Source of the DNA: Bacteroidales bacterium
Lineage (GTDB): Bacteria > Bacteroidota > Bacteroidia > Bacteroidales > Bacteroidaceae
Reading direction: 5' to 3'
Assembly (NCBI GenBank): GCA_015060905.1
Contig: SUXQ01000004.1
Span: forward strand, 110,066 to 174,065
DNA: 64,000 bases
A model generated the notes under the pieces. It was given only the letters and a program-made list of their open reading frames with translations. It was not told where the DNA came from and searched no databases. The translations under genes and the position numbers were made by a program. This document shows positions 1-8,654 of this stretch, piece by piece; within the stretch, counting starts at the first letter, position 1, and each line of letters begins with the position of its first letter.

Positions 1-138
1 TTACATATAAATACAAATATTCTATCCATAAGAAATTTAAACATCATATAAATATCGGGCAACAAACATTCAGAACCACCCGACAAGGTTAAAAATCAAT
101 AAAATCATCACCATTCGAGAGCATAAAAAGAGCTTTTT

Positions 139-170
139 TTTGCCTATTTCGTGAATTTTGTGTAATTTAG
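139..170 (+). promoter_or_regulatory. Predicted gyrA promoter
   Basis: A TTTG -33 element at 139-142 is followed after 20 bases by TAATTTAG at 163-170, one mismatch from the Bacteroides -7 consensus TAnnTTTG. Transcription would start near 177, leaving a leader of about 65 bases. No Shine-Dalgarno sequence is visible before the ATG at 243. Bases 1-138 hold no gene that I can support. Confidence 0.55.
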
Positions 171-242
171 CACGTTTTTAAGCGGGTTTGTACGCAAATA
201 CAAAATAATCCGCTATTTGAATACAATAATAACTTACATTAA

Positions 243-2738
243 ATGATTGACAACGACAGAATTATAAAAATCAATATAGAGGAACAGATGCGTTCTTCAT
301 ATATTGACTACTCAATGTCGGTAATAGTAGCGCGTGCGCTTCCCGACGTTCGTGACGGTCTTAAACCCGTACACCGCCGTATACTTTACGGAATGATGGA
401 ATTAGGAAACACTTCTGATAAACCTTATAAAAAATCGGCTCGTACAGTCGGTGATGTACTTGGAAAGTATCACCCTCACGGCGACTCATCAGTATATATG
501 GCACTTGTGCGTATGGCACAAAACTGGGTGATGCGCTACCCGCTTATTGACGGCCAGGGTAACTTCGGTTCTATCGACGGTGACTCACCCGCAGCTATGC
601 GTTACACCGAGGCCCGTTTGCGCAAGATAGGCGAGGACATGGCCGAGGACCTCTACAAAGAGACAGTGGACTTTGTTCCCAACTACGACAACGTAGAGGA
701 GGAACCCACTGTGATGCCCACCCGCATCCCCAACCTCTTGATAAATGGTTCATCGGGTATTGCCGTGGGTATGGCAACAAACATCCCCACACACAACCTC
801 AGCGAAGTAATAGACGCATGTATAGCATACATCGACAACCCCGAAATAGACACTGACGGACTGATGCAATATGTTAAGGCCCCCGACTTCCCCACTGGAT
901 GCGATATTTACGGCCTTGCCGGTGTACGCGATGCCTACGAAACAGGTCGCGGCAGGGTAGTAATGCGTGCCGTATGCGAAATTGAGACAGGCGACTATCA
1001 CGACAAAATCGTCGTAACAGCAATCCCTTACAATGTAAATAAGGAAGAGCTTATAAAGGACATTGCCGCAATGGTCAATGAAAAGAAAATTGAAGGCATC
1101 TCCAACATAAATGACGAGTCCGACCAATCGGGTATGCGCATAGTGATAGATGTCAAGCGCGACGCAAACGCAAATGTATTGCTGAACAAGCTCTACAAGA
1201 TGAGCGCACTGCAGACATCTTTCAGCGTAAACTGCATCGCCCTTGTACACGGTCGCCCCCGTCTGCTCACATTGAAAGACTGCATCAGCAACTTCATAGA
1301 GCATCGCCACGAGGTAGTCATTCGTCGCACAAAGTACGACCTTCGCAAAGCCGAAGAACGTGCCCACATACTCGAAGGCCTCATAATAGCCTCGGACAAC
1401 ATCGACGAAGTAGTACGCATAATACGCGCCGCAAAATCTCCCGCCGATGCAAAAGCCGGCCTTATTGAACGCTTCAACCTCAGCGAGATACAAGCAAACG
1501 CAATCGTGGAAATGCGTCTGCGTCAGCTCACAGGACTGTTGCAAGAGCAGCTCCACGCCGAGTACGAAGAGCTTGAAAGAAAAATAGCATACTACAACGA
1601 AGTACTTGTAAACGAAGAACTCTGCAAAAAAGTCATCAAGGACGAACTTATAGAAGTAAAAGAGAAATATGGCGACGAGCGTCGTTGCCGCATCGAGTAC
1701 AGCGCATCCGAAGACTTCAACCCCGAAGACTTCTACGCCGACGATGAAATGGTAATTACAATCTCGCACATGGGCTACATCAAGCGCACCCCCCTCGCCG
1801 AATACCGAGCACAGCACAGAGGCGGCGTCGGCTCACGCGGAAGCGACACCCGCGATTCGGACTTTATAGAGCACATATACACAGCCACCATGCACAACAC
1901 CATGATGTTCTTTACACAACGTGGCCGCTGCTATTGGCTCAAAGTATACGAACTCCCCGAAGGCAACAAAAACTCTAAAGGTCGAGCAATACAAAATCTA
2001 CTTAACATATCGCCCGATGACACACTTAACGCTATTGTGCGCGTAAAAACACTTGCCGACAGCAATTTCATCAACAGCCACAACCTTGTATTCTGTACAA
2101 AGCAAGGAATTATAAAGAAAACAAGCCTCGAGCAATACTCACGTCCACGCGCCAACGGAATAAACGCAATAACCATACGCGAAGACGACCGAGTAATATC
2201 CGTAGCCCTCACCGATGGCGACAGCGACATTGTGCTTGCCAACCGCAAAGGTCGCGCCGTACGTTTCAACGAAAATACAGTACGCACAATGGGCCGTACA
2301 GCAACCGGTGTACGAGGAATGGCACTCGACGAAGGCGATGAAGTAGTAGGAATGGTAGTGCTCAACAAAGAGACCCCCAAAACCATCCTTGTACTCTCCG
2401 AGCAAGGTTACGGCAAACGCTCCGAGAGCGACGAATACCCCACAGTAAACCGAGGATGCAAGGGAGTAAAGACACTCAACATCACAGAAAAGACCGGAGC
2501 CCTTATTGCAATCATGGGCGTAACAAACGACAACGACCTTATGGTTATCAATAAATCCGGCATTGCAATAAGAACAGCCGTTGAGCAGATACCAACCATC
2601 GGTCGCGCAACACAAGGAGTACGCATCATCGACCTCAAAAAGAAAAACGACACAATAAGTTCCGTATGCAAAGTAAGCCACGAAACAGAAGTCGAGGAAG
2701 AAACCGAAACAACACCAAATGAGAACACTAACGAATAA
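243..2738 (+). CDS. gyrA: DNA gyrase subunit A
   Basis: This is the breakage-reunion subunit of the type IIA topoisomerase that introduces negative supercoils with GyrB. The 831-aa length fits the family. The N-terminal winged-helix/tower region carries the catalytic Arg120-Tyr121 pair in [10 protein letters not shown]. The quinolone region reads [17 protein letters not shown]: Ser82 matches E. coli Ser83 (the susceptible state), while the E. coli Asp87 position is Met86. A GyrA-box-like HRGGVGSRG is at about 525-533, followed by the beta-pinwheel blades and an acidic tail. The long central frame makes the identification secure. The gene is followed 23 bases later by a TPR protein that may share its transcript, ending at the terminator at 4059-4106. 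Confidence 0.98.
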   Translation: MIDNDRIIKINIEEQMRSSYIDYSMSVIVARALPDVRDGLKPVHRRILYGMMELGNTSDKPYKKSARTVGDVLGKYHPHGDSSVYMALVRMAQNWVMRYPLIDGQGNFGSIDGDSPAAMRYTEARLRKIGEDMAEDLYKETVDFVPNYDNVEEEPTVMPTRIPNLLINGSSGIAVGMATNIPTHNLSEVIDACIAYIDNPEIDTDGLMQYVKAPDFPTGCDIYGLAGVRDAYETGRGRVVMRAVCEIETGDYHDKIVVTAIPYNVNKEELIKDIAAMVNEKKIEGISNINDESDQSGMRIVIDVKRDANANVLLNKLYKMSALQTSFSVNCIALVHGRPRLLTLKDCISNFIEHRHEVVIRRTKYDLRKAEERAHILEGLIIASDNIDEVVRIIRAAKSPADAKAGLIERFNLSEIQANAIVEMRLRQLTGLLQEQLHAEYEELERKIAYYNEVLVNEELCKKVIKDELIEVKEKYGDERRCRIEYSASEDFNPEDFYADDEMVITISHMGYIKRTPLAEYRAQHRGGVGSRGSDTRDSDFIEHIYTATMHNTMMFFTQRGRCYWLKVYELPEGNKNSKGRAIQNLLNISPDDTLNAIVRVKTLADSNFINSHNLVFCTKQGIIKKTSLEQYSRPRANGINAITIREDDRVISVALTDGDSDIVLANRKGRAVRFNENTVRTMGRTATGVRGMALDEGDEVVGMVVLNKETPKTILVLSEQGYGKRSESDEYPTVNRGCKGVKTLNITEKTGALIAIMGVTNDNDLMVINKSGIAIRTAVEQIPTIGRATQGVRIIDLKKKNDTISSVCKVSHETEVEEETETTPNENTNE

Positions 2739-2761
2739 TTCATTTTTTAAACATTTATAAT

Positions 2762-4048
2762 ATGAAAAAAGCAATTTTATCATTAGCCTTAGTCCTGTCA
2801 GCAAGCCTTGTTTCAGGACAACAACTTACAAAAGAGCAGATAAAAGCACAGAAAAAAGAGCAGAAAGCACTTATGCTCAAAGCAAAAGAGGCAGACAAAG
2901 CCATCACAGCAGGTGACCCGGCAGGCGCGCTCAACACCATTCAACCCGCGATAAACAGCCCTCTTACCAACAAAAACGCCTATGTATGGTACGTTGCATG
3001 CAAAGCCAAAAAAGGAGTGATAGATGCCGAAAACTTCAAACGTTCACAAGGACAAGCTTTCAACGCCGACCTTCTCTACAACTCGAGCTACGACATTTTC
3101 GACTACCTTATCAAATGCGACGAACTTGACAAAGCACCCAACGCAAAAGGCAAGGTAGCCCCCAAATACTCTGCAGAAATTATGCAAATGATGTACGAGA
3201 ACCGCAACCAACTTTTCAACGGTGGCGCATACTTCTACAACGCAGAAAAATACAACGACGCCTTCAAACAGTTCGACATGTTCATAACAACAACAACACT
3301 CGAGCCGCTTGATACCATCCCCGCCGTAAAAGACAAAGAGCTCAACGCCAATGCCGCATACTACGCATCACTTTGCGGAATGCAGACCGAGAACTATGCA
3401 AACGTATTGAAGCACATCGACAGAGCAATGGACGAGCCCAGCTTCAAAGAGAATGCCACAAAATACAAAGCAATGTCACAGGTACAGCTTGGCGACACAG
3501 CTGCATGGTTGAACACCCTTAAAGATGGAGCAAAAAGTTTCCCCAACAACGCCTATTTCTATCAGAGCCTTATCGCATACTATCAGGAAAAAAATCAGCC
3601 CGAGCAGATGACAAAATTTGCCGACGAAATGATAGCATCGAACCCCGAGAACCCCTTGTTCTTCTTTGTTAAAGGTATGGTATTGCAAGAGAGCAATAAG
3701 CCTGCAGAAGCAGTAGAATGGTACAAAAAGACCTTGGAGAAAGACCCCAACTACGAGAGCGCACTCGCCAACCTCGGACTTTGCTACACACTGCTCGCAC
3801 AGAAATACAGCCAGGAGAATGCAAGCACAAACATCAAAGACAAAGCAAAGATAAAGAAAGACAAAGAGGTACTCAACGGGTACTTCCAGCAGGCACTTCC
3901 TTTGTACGAGAAACTTCGTCAGTTGCAGCCCAACAAAGTAAACCTTTGGGGTACAGGTCTTTCAAACTGCTACTACAACCTCAATATGGCCGACAAACTC
4001 GAAGAAATAGAGAAGGTTATTCAGAAAGCAGCAGACGCAGCAGAGTAA
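2762..4048 (+). CDS. Secreted TPR-repeat protein
   Basis: A 428-aa protein with a clear signal peptide (hydrophobic run at residues 4-18, cleavage near SGQ). A Lys/Gln-rich stretch follows, then helical repeats through the rest of the protein. The best TPR-like units lie at about 290-345 (NPLFFFVKGMVLQESNKPAE, then AVEWYKKTLEKDPNYESALA). The protein is probably periplasmic or outer-membrane associated and acts as a protein-protein scaffold. The gene lies 23 bases after gyrA on the same strand and ends at a strong terminator. Such gyrA-TPR neighbours are common in Bacteroidales as I recall, but I know of no defined role. Confidence 0.85.
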   Translation: MKKAILSLALVLSASLVSGQQLTKEQIKAQKKEQKALMLKAKEADKAITAGDPAGALNTIQPAINSPLTNKNAYVWYVACKAKKGVIDAENFKRSQGQAFNADLLYNSSYDIFDYLIKCDELDKAPNAKGKVAPKYSAEIMQMMYENRNQLFNGGAYFYNAEKYNDAFKQFDMFITTTTLEPLDTIPAVKDKELNANAAYYASLCGMQTENYANVLKHIDRAMDEPSFKENATKYKAMSQVQLGDTAAWLNTLKDGAKSFPNNAYFYQSLIAYYQEKNQPEQMTKFADEMIASNPENPLFFFVKGMVLQESNKPAEAVEWYKKTLEKDPNYESALANLGLCYTLLAQKYSQENASTNIKDKAKIKKDKEVLNGYFQQALPLYEKLRQLQPNKVNLWGTGLSNCYYNLNMADKLEEIEKVIQKAADAAE

Positions 4049-4058
4049 TTTATCAAAC

Positions 4059-4106
4059 AAAAAAAAAGTGAATCTTCGGAAAAAATTCCGAAGATTCACT
4101 TTTTTT
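4059..4106. terminator. Bidirectional intrinsic terminator
   Basis: A 14-bp perfect stem (arms 4068-4081 and 4086-4099) with a 4-base loop is flanked by an A run on the left and a T run on the right. It therefore works as a rho-independent terminator for both the TPR gene (+) and the convergent TauE-like gene (-). Confidence 0.9.
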
Positions 4107-4120
4107 CATTCTATTCACCA

Positions 4121-4849
4121 TTAAAATATAGCGACACAACCACTTATAATCATCATTACATACACAATCTTTTTCAGCAGTGAACTGCTTATATACTCGA
4201 AACAACGCGAGCCCAACCATGCACCGATAACAAGCCCCATAAGACCGACAGCCCAATAAAAGAGAGTATCTTCTCCGAAGAAACCCACATTTGCACGAAA
4301 TATTGTATAGAAAATATTAAAAACCACAGAAAAAGCCTGTAAAGTCGCGATATACTCACGCTTGTCGCCGATAGCATTTATACAATAAAGCACTACGGGC
4401 GGACCGGGCATAGCAAACATTCCGCCCATCCATCCACTCAAAGCCCCAACTACCGATTGCGACAATCGGGAACGGATAACCATCTTTATTTTACCGTCGC
4501 ACAACATAAAATAGAGCGCGATAATCACAAGCAACACCCCCAGACAACGTTTAAGCACCTCGTTGCTGACAGACGCCATATACTCGATGGCAATATAAGA
4601 AACAACAACATTGAAAAGTACAATAATCCACATAAGCGACCATCTTATATGCTTAAAATTTCTCATTGCAATAAGCAAGGCCGTCGTCCCCGCCAAAAGC
4701 CCCGAGAGCGTTATTGACTCGCCGTATGATGGAAGAAAAAAAGGGAAAAACATCATCACAAAAATTCCAAATCCAAAGCCACTTACACGCTGAATGAAAC
4801 TTGCGACGATAGTAAGAAAAAATATAAACAGCAGGGTAGTATCCATCAT
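4121..4849 (-). CDS. TauE/SafE (TSUP) family membrane transporter
   Basis: A 242-aa protein with about seven or eight hydrophobic segments. The N-terminal region with QRVSGFGFGIF and the internal GGMFAMPGPPVVLY are typical of the TauE/SafE family of anion exporters; characterised members handle sulfite, sulfoacetate and other organosulfur anions. It sits in the inner membrane. It is the last gene of a four-gene minus-strand operon, 9 bases after the ParB-like gene. In that context a role in removing a sulfur anion made by the PAPS-reductase-like neighbour is plausible, but this is inference; the substrate cannot be read from sequence. Confidence 0.85.
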   Translation of the reverse strand: MMDTTLLFIFFLTIVASFIQRVSGFGFGIFVMMFFPFFLPSYGESITLSGLLAGTTALLIAMRNFKHIRWSLMWIIVLFNVVVSYIAIEYMASVSNEVLKRCLGVLLVIIALYFMLCDGKIKMVIRSRLSQSVVGALSGWMGGMFAMPGPPVVLYCINAIGDKREYIATLQAFSVVFNIFYTIFRANVGFFGEDTLFYWAVGLMGLVIGAWLGSRCFEYISSSLLKKIVYVMMIISGCVAIF

Positions 4850-4858
4850 TATTTAAAT

Positions 4859-5380
4859 TTACTCTTCCACCCACTCCTCGGAACGTCCGAATTCTCCGTT
4901 TGCAAAAAGCTCGGCCAAACCCGAAATTTGCTTCAAACGCAAAAGTTCATCCTTGCTCATGCCTATGTTGCGTATAATCCATGCATCAGACATTCCCGAC
5001 TTTGTAAGTTCGGCAACAATACTGCTCATAAGCTCGACCAGATGCGTACCACGCGCCCTATTGTGACGTATGGTCGATGCCATTCTCTCCGAAATATCCT
5101 TATCAATCACAGCTACCGGCAACAATCCCTTTTCGCGTTCATATATACGTTTGGAATTTTTCATTACCATGTAACGATGAAAGCCATCGACAATTTCGTA
5201 ACGATCCTCGTCGCTGCGATAGTAACAAACACACGGCATTGTATAACCATCCTCCCATATTGAAAGTTCAAGCAGTTTCATTTCGGGCGGAGCAACAACA
5301 TTAGGATTATAATCGTTGGCAACAACCTTTTCCAACGGCACTGCTATAACATTATACACCGGACTTTTCTTCTCTTCCAT
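4859..5380 (-). CDS. ParB/sulfiredoxin-fold protein, IbrB-like
   Basis: A 173-aa protein with an N-terminal ParB/Srx-type domain: the VIAVPLEKVVANDYNPN strand-turn, then a DGFHRYMVMK motif in place of the GERRxRA box of true ParB, and RHNRARGTH further on. The C-terminal half looks like a helix-turn-helix (SDAWIIRNIGMSKDELLRLK). It overlaps the end of the PAPS-reductase-like gene by 29 bases, so the two are translationally coupled. The pairing of a DUF3440 PAPS-reductase-like protein with a small ParB-like protein is the arrangement of E. coli IbrA/IbrB, co-activators of eib immunoglobulin-binding genes. This is not a chromosome partition protein: it is too short and has no ParA partner. Confidence 0.82.
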   Translation of the reverse strand: MEEKKSPVYNVIAVPLEKVVANDYNPNVVAPPEMKLLELSIWEDGYTMPCVCYYRSDEDRYEIVDGFHRYMVMKNSKRIYEREKGLLPVAVIDKDISERMASTIRHNRARGTHLVELMSSIVAELTKSGMSDAWIIRNIGMSKDELLRLKQISGLAELFANGEFGRSEEWVEE

Positions 5381-6665
5381 CCCTCAACAATTTATATTTT
5401 CTAATAACCTCTTCTTTTAACTCTTTCTCCCTTTTTGTAATCGCAAAACCCATATATTTACAAAAATGGTCGTTCTTCAATATGCATATACACATACGCT
5501 TATACGTCGGAATCTCGCGAAACTCAGGAATATCAATATCATCAAGATACTCCATCTTTACAGGCTTTTTATTAGTCTTGTACGAGGTTGATTCCCCAAT
5601 GGTAAATTCAACGTTGGCACCACGTAACCTTTCAATTGTCTCATTGCTTAGAACCCCACCTTTGTTACGCCAAAAATTAATGCTGACATTCAACTTTTCC
5701 AAATAATTACGTTTAACATCCTCGGGCAAAGTATTAAGCAAAAAATACATATATTCTTTCCACGAAAAACCCTCGGGGCATTTTATAGCTCGCCACCCCA
5801 TAGCAGTACTAGCACCATAAATACTAGCAAAATTAACACCATTCACGCGACTCACCATACGTCCCCACGTGTCCGGGTCTATTGCACGATAAATATCAAG
5901 CATATAAATTGCCTCGGAAATAAAAGGGCTTGCGACACGCTGTCTGAAAAGCGGCACCCCCGCCTGATAATAAAGGTCATACAAGCGATTATAATCCCAA
6001 GAGAACTTTCCATTTGCAATCCAAATGTCGGTAGTTTTCCAATCGTATATAGGGTAGGCACTGCACGCTAAATTATCTATCACCCTTGTCCAACGATGAT
6101 TACAAAAATGCTTATAATTCTTTTCGCTGTTAATAACCCTCCATCGATTGTAACTCTCTTCGGTGCGTATACCCACAAGGCTACAGATATTTTTGACACC
6201 TTTGCGACGACGCAACCATTGAGAAAAAAGAATCTGAAAATCGTAATCCCACAAATTTTCACTGAAAAAATCAAAGTCATTCTTAGTGAAACAATTATCG
6301 GGACGGGGACGCACCCACAGTTCCTGCATACCCTCGTCCCAAGGTCGCCAATAAGCCTGATGCATGGAAGTGCAAGTTACAACCTTAAAAGGGACACAAC
6401 AATGAAACACTTCAAGAATATCGCTGTTCGCAGCCAATGTACGCTGAACATATTCGGTGGTATATTTATACTGCGCTTCATAATCCATGTGAAAAACACC
6501 CATTTTACGATTAGGAGCATAGCGACGAATATATTCGATACACAAATTCAGCAGAACTCCACTATCCTTACCACCCGAAAAAGACACATAGACATAATCG
6601 AAACTATCGAAAATAATTTTCAATCGTCTCATTGCAGCATCATAAACATTCAATCGCTTAATCAT
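5352..6665 (-). CDS. PAPS reductase-superfamily / DUF3440 protein, IbrA-like
   Basis: A 437-aa protein with an N-terminal adenine-nucleotide alpha-hydrolase (PP-loop) domain: the signature SFSGGKDS is at residues 28-35, and LVGIRTEESYNR, typical of PAPS-reductase relatives, follows further on. A DUF3440-type C-terminal half carries a cysteine cluster (MCICILKNDHFC) that could bind metal or an Fe-S cluster. The family includes sulfonucleotide reductases, tRNA and DNA thiolation enzymes (such as DndC) and IbrA. The gene overlaps its upstream neighbour by 4 bases (ATGA) and its downstream neighbour by 29. Known of the family: ATP-dependent adenylation or sulfur transfer. The actual substrate here is not known. 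Confidence 0.85.
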   Translation of the reverse strand: MIKRLNVYDAAMRRLKIIFDSFDYVYVSFSGGKDSGVLLNLCIEYIRRYAPNRKMGVFHMDYEAQYKYTTEYVQRTLAANSDILEVFHCCVPFKVVTCTSMHQAYWRPWDEGMQELWVRPRPDNCFTKNDFDFFSENLWDYDFQILFSQWLRRRKGVKNICSLVGIRTEESYNRWRVINSEKNYKHFCNHRWTRVIDNLACSAYPIYDWKTTDIWIANGKFSWDYNRLYDLYYQAGVPLFRQRVASPFISEAIYMLDIYRAIDPDTWGRMVSRVNGVNFASIYGASTAMGWRAIKCPEGFSWKEYMYFLLNTLPEDVKRNYLEKLNVSINFWRNKGGVLSNETIERLRGANVEFTIGESTSYKTNKKPVKMEYLDDIDIPEFREIPTYKRMCICILKNDHFCKYMGFAITKREKELKEEVIRKYKLLRDGREEKSGV

Positions 6666-7060
6666 CGCTCACCCGTATATTCCATCTTATGATAATTCTT
6701 AAGTTCCAGGAATGTTATAAAACCATTCTCTATAAAATCCTTAACATGACGCTTGTGCACAACAGCAGTCAATACAAAAGAGCCACACAAGTCTGTTATT
6801 ATATTATCAAGCAGAGTTCCGATAATCTCTTTATCATCACCTTTTACATAGTAATTATCAATGCAATAGCCTTTATTTGCAGGCTTTAACGGAATAAAAC
6901 CCACAACCCCATCATTATCAATTGCAAGATACCATATGTACTTACTCAAAGTCTTAAACGGATAATTATTATTTTGTCGTATGACAGCAGGATTCATCAC
7001 AAGTGGTGCAACCAACTCGTAAAGCCTCTTATCCGTACCCCCTAAATTTATTATTTCCAT
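6662..7060 (-). CDS. Small GNAT-fold-like protein, first gene of the IbrA/IbrB-like operon
   Basis: About 132 aa. I start at the ATG at 7060 (MEIINLGGTDKRL), because an upstream in-frame ATG at 7105 would place the -7 box at 7069-7076 inside the gene. The pattern, with strand WYLAIDNDGVVGFIPLK, an amphipathic helix after YVKGDDKEIIGTLLDNII, and LTAVVHKRHVKDFIENGF followed by a final strand, resembles a compact acetyltransferase (GNAT) fold, including the late 'end of helix-GF' element. The classical acetyl-CoA loop is not clear. It overlaps the PAPS-reductase-like gene by 4 bases. Its function is unknown; the GNAT assignment is tentative. Confidence 0.6.
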   Translation of the reverse strand: MEIINLGGTDKRLYELVAPLVMNPAVIRQNNNYPFKTLSKYIWYLAIDNDGVVGFIPLKPANKGYCIDNYYVKGDDKEIIGTLLDNIITDLCGSFVLTAVVHKRHVKDFIENGFITFLELKNYHKMEYTGER

Positions 7061-7068
7061 AGTGACTG

Positions 7069-7076
7069 CAAATTTA
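7069..7076 (-). promoter_or_regulatory. -7 box of the IbrA/IbrB-like operon
   Basis: On the minus strand this reads TAAATTTG, a perfect TAnnTTTG. The -33 position holds only TTTA (7096-7099, 19 bases away). Only 8 bases separate the box from the chosen ATG, so the message would be nearly leaderless. Confidence 0.45.
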
Positions 7077-7177
7077 AAAAATTTATCAAAATTTTTAAAT
7101 TCCAAATAACATTAAAAATCTATTTTTAACTTAAAATTTTAAGACTATTTTGGTTGTTTTCAAAAATCATTTTTGTT

Positions 7178-7398
7178 TGTGAAAAATATTCAAGCAAGCT
7201 TGATATTTCTCGCTCGTTTCTGGTTATATTTGAGAATACTCGAATATTAACGGCACTCGCTGTGAAAAATATTCAAGCAAGCTTGATATTTCTCGCTCGT
7301 TTCTGGTTATATTTGAGAATACTCGAATATTAACGGCACTCGCTGTGAAAAATATTCAAGCAAGCTTGATATTTCTCGCTCGTTTCTGGTTATATTTG
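7178..7398 (+). repeat. Tandem 83-bp repeat (two full copies plus a 55-bp partial) upstream of sbcD
   Basis: Copies lie at 7178-7260, 7261-7343 and 7344-7398 and look identical over the shared part. Each unit holds the short inverted repeat TCAAGC-AA-GCTTGA, a TTG 22 bases before TATATTTG (a perfect -7 box), and the segment GAATACTCGAATATT. The third copy breaks off just after TATATTTG, so its promoter lies closest to sbcD. The unit length is not a multiple of three and no protein is encoded; the open frame through the third copy runs into sbcD but its upstream ATG (7345) is an artefact of the repeat. Confidence 0.92.
7365..7398 (+). promoter_or_regulatory. Predicted sbcDC promoter in the last repeat copy
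   Basis: CTTG (7365-7368) lies 22 bases before TATATTTG (7391-7398), a perfect -7 box with slightly long spacing. The same pair occurs in the other two copies, giving up to three start points. The leader to the ATG at 7438 would be about 33 bases and is A-rich. Confidence 0.45.
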
Positions 7399-7437
7399 CA
7401 AATAGAGTTTGCAACAAATAAAAAGCAGTTTCTGAAA

Positions 7438-8643
7438 ATGAAAATAATACATACAAGCGATTGGCATCTGGGGCACAGTTTCTATGGCTACGAACGTACC
7501 GAAGAACACCTAAGTTTCTTAAAGCAACTGTGTCAAATTATATGCAACGAAAATCCCGATGCACTTATTGTCAGCGGAGATATTTACGACAGTGTCGTCC
7601 CAAGCATCACCGCACAGAAACTGTACAACAGAATGATACTCGAATTGCGAGCAGCAGCCCCGACTATGAAAATAATCATTACTGCCGGCAACCACGACAG
7701 CAGTTCACGTCTCGAACTAAATGGGGAATTATGGAACGCCTTCGACGTAAAAATCATCGGCAACATCGAGCGCATCGACAACAATGTAAACTACGAAAAA
7801 CATATAATAAAAATTTCCGACAGCGACAATAAAAGCAAAGGTTACATTATAGCAGTACCATATATCTACCACGCAAACTATCCTGCCACCAACGACGAAA
7901 CACACAGCAGGATGCGAAATTTCCATCAAGAACTCATCAACCGCGTAAAAGAAAGAAACACAAGCAATCGCCCGATTATAATGACCGGCCATCTGGCAGT
8001 AAGCGGGGCAGACATTAAAGGGCACGAAACAAAGCACACACGCCTTGTATACGAAAGCCTCGAAGAGTTTGGCGAGGGATACGATTATCTGGCATTAGGG
8101 CACATACACCGTCCGCAAGCAGTGACAGGCAACAAAAAAGCAAGATACTCGGGCAGTCCTATCCCCATGAATTTCGACGAAGATTACCCCCACACAGTCA
8201 GCATCGTAGAAATTGAAAATAACGGCTCCGTCCTCATTGTACGCGAAATAAAAACAGACCCGTTGATACCCATCTGCACAATACCCGAAAAAGGAGGCGA
8301 CATTAACGAAATATTGGAAAGAATAGCATCGCTACCCAATGAAAAATCATACATCCGCATAAAATTAAAGGTCAAGGATGTTATTCCAATGAACGAAAGA
8401 CTGCTTATAGAGAACAGTTTTTCCGGAAAAGAAGCCATCCTGTGCGAAATACAGCCCATACGCGAAACATCGGCCGACAGCGCGCAACGAAACATCGCAA
8501 TAGAAGAGATAAAAAACATCTCGCCGCTTGAAATTGCAATGGACTACTATCAGCAACATTTTGGAAGCAAAATGGACGAGGAACTGCAACAAATGCTTCG
8601 GGAAAGCATAGACGCAGTAGAAAAAGAGCACAACAACCAATAA
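7438..8643 (+). CDS. sbcD: Exonuclease subunit SbcD (Mre11-like nuclease)
   Basis: A 401-aa metallophosphoesterase nuclease, the partner of SbcC in processing DNA hairpins, double-strand ends and stalled forks. Metal ligands are visible in order: SDWHLGH (Asp8, His10), SGDIYD (Asp48), TAGNHDS (Asn85, His86), MTGHLAV and ALGHIH. The C-terminal capping domain follows. I chose the ATG at 7438 (MKIIHTSDWH), because family members begin there and the 31 residues before it are encoded by the promoter repeat. The gene is 11 bases ahead of sbcC and surely co-transcribed with it. Confidence 0.96.
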   Translation: MKIIHTSDWHLGHSFYGYERTEEHLSFLKQLCQIICNENPDALIVSGDIYDSVVPSITAQKLYNRMILELRAAAPTMKIIITAGNHDSSSRLELNGELWNAFDVKIIGNIERIDNNVNYEKHIIKISDSDNKSKGYIIAVPYIYHANYPATNDETHSRMRNFHQELINRVKERNTSNRPIIMTGHLAVSGADIKGHETKHTRLVYESLEEFGEGYDYLALGHIHRPQAVTGNKKARYSGSPIPMNFDEDYPHTVSIVEIENNGSVLIVREIKTDPLIPICTIPEKGGDINEILERIASLPNEKSYIRIKLKVKDVIPMNERLLIENSFSGKEAILCEIQPIRETSADSAQRNIAIEEIKNISPLEIAMDYYQQHFGSKMDEELQQMLRESIDAVEKEHNNQ

Positions 8644-8654
8644 AAGCAACCTTA

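Noticed and set aside
1..138. End of a minus-strand gene at the left edge (TTA at 1-3)
   Set aside because: Three bases are not enough to support a gene.
750..1817. 355-codon open frame antisense to gyrA, rich in Cys, Tyr and Val
   Set aside because: Typical mirror of a coding frame with biased third positions.
4859..5380. Chromosome partition protein ParB
   Set aside because: Only 173 aa, no ParA neighbour, a divergent DGFHRY motif and tight coupling to a PAPS-reductase-like gene.
7178..7398. Possible CRISPR array because of regular direct repeats
   Set aside because: The 83-bp units are directly joined with no variable spacers and there are no cas genes nearby; they are tandem promoter units.
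7345..7437. N-terminal extension of SbcD by 31 codons
   Set aside because: It is encoded by the third promoter repeat, and SbcD family members begin at MKIIHTSDWH.
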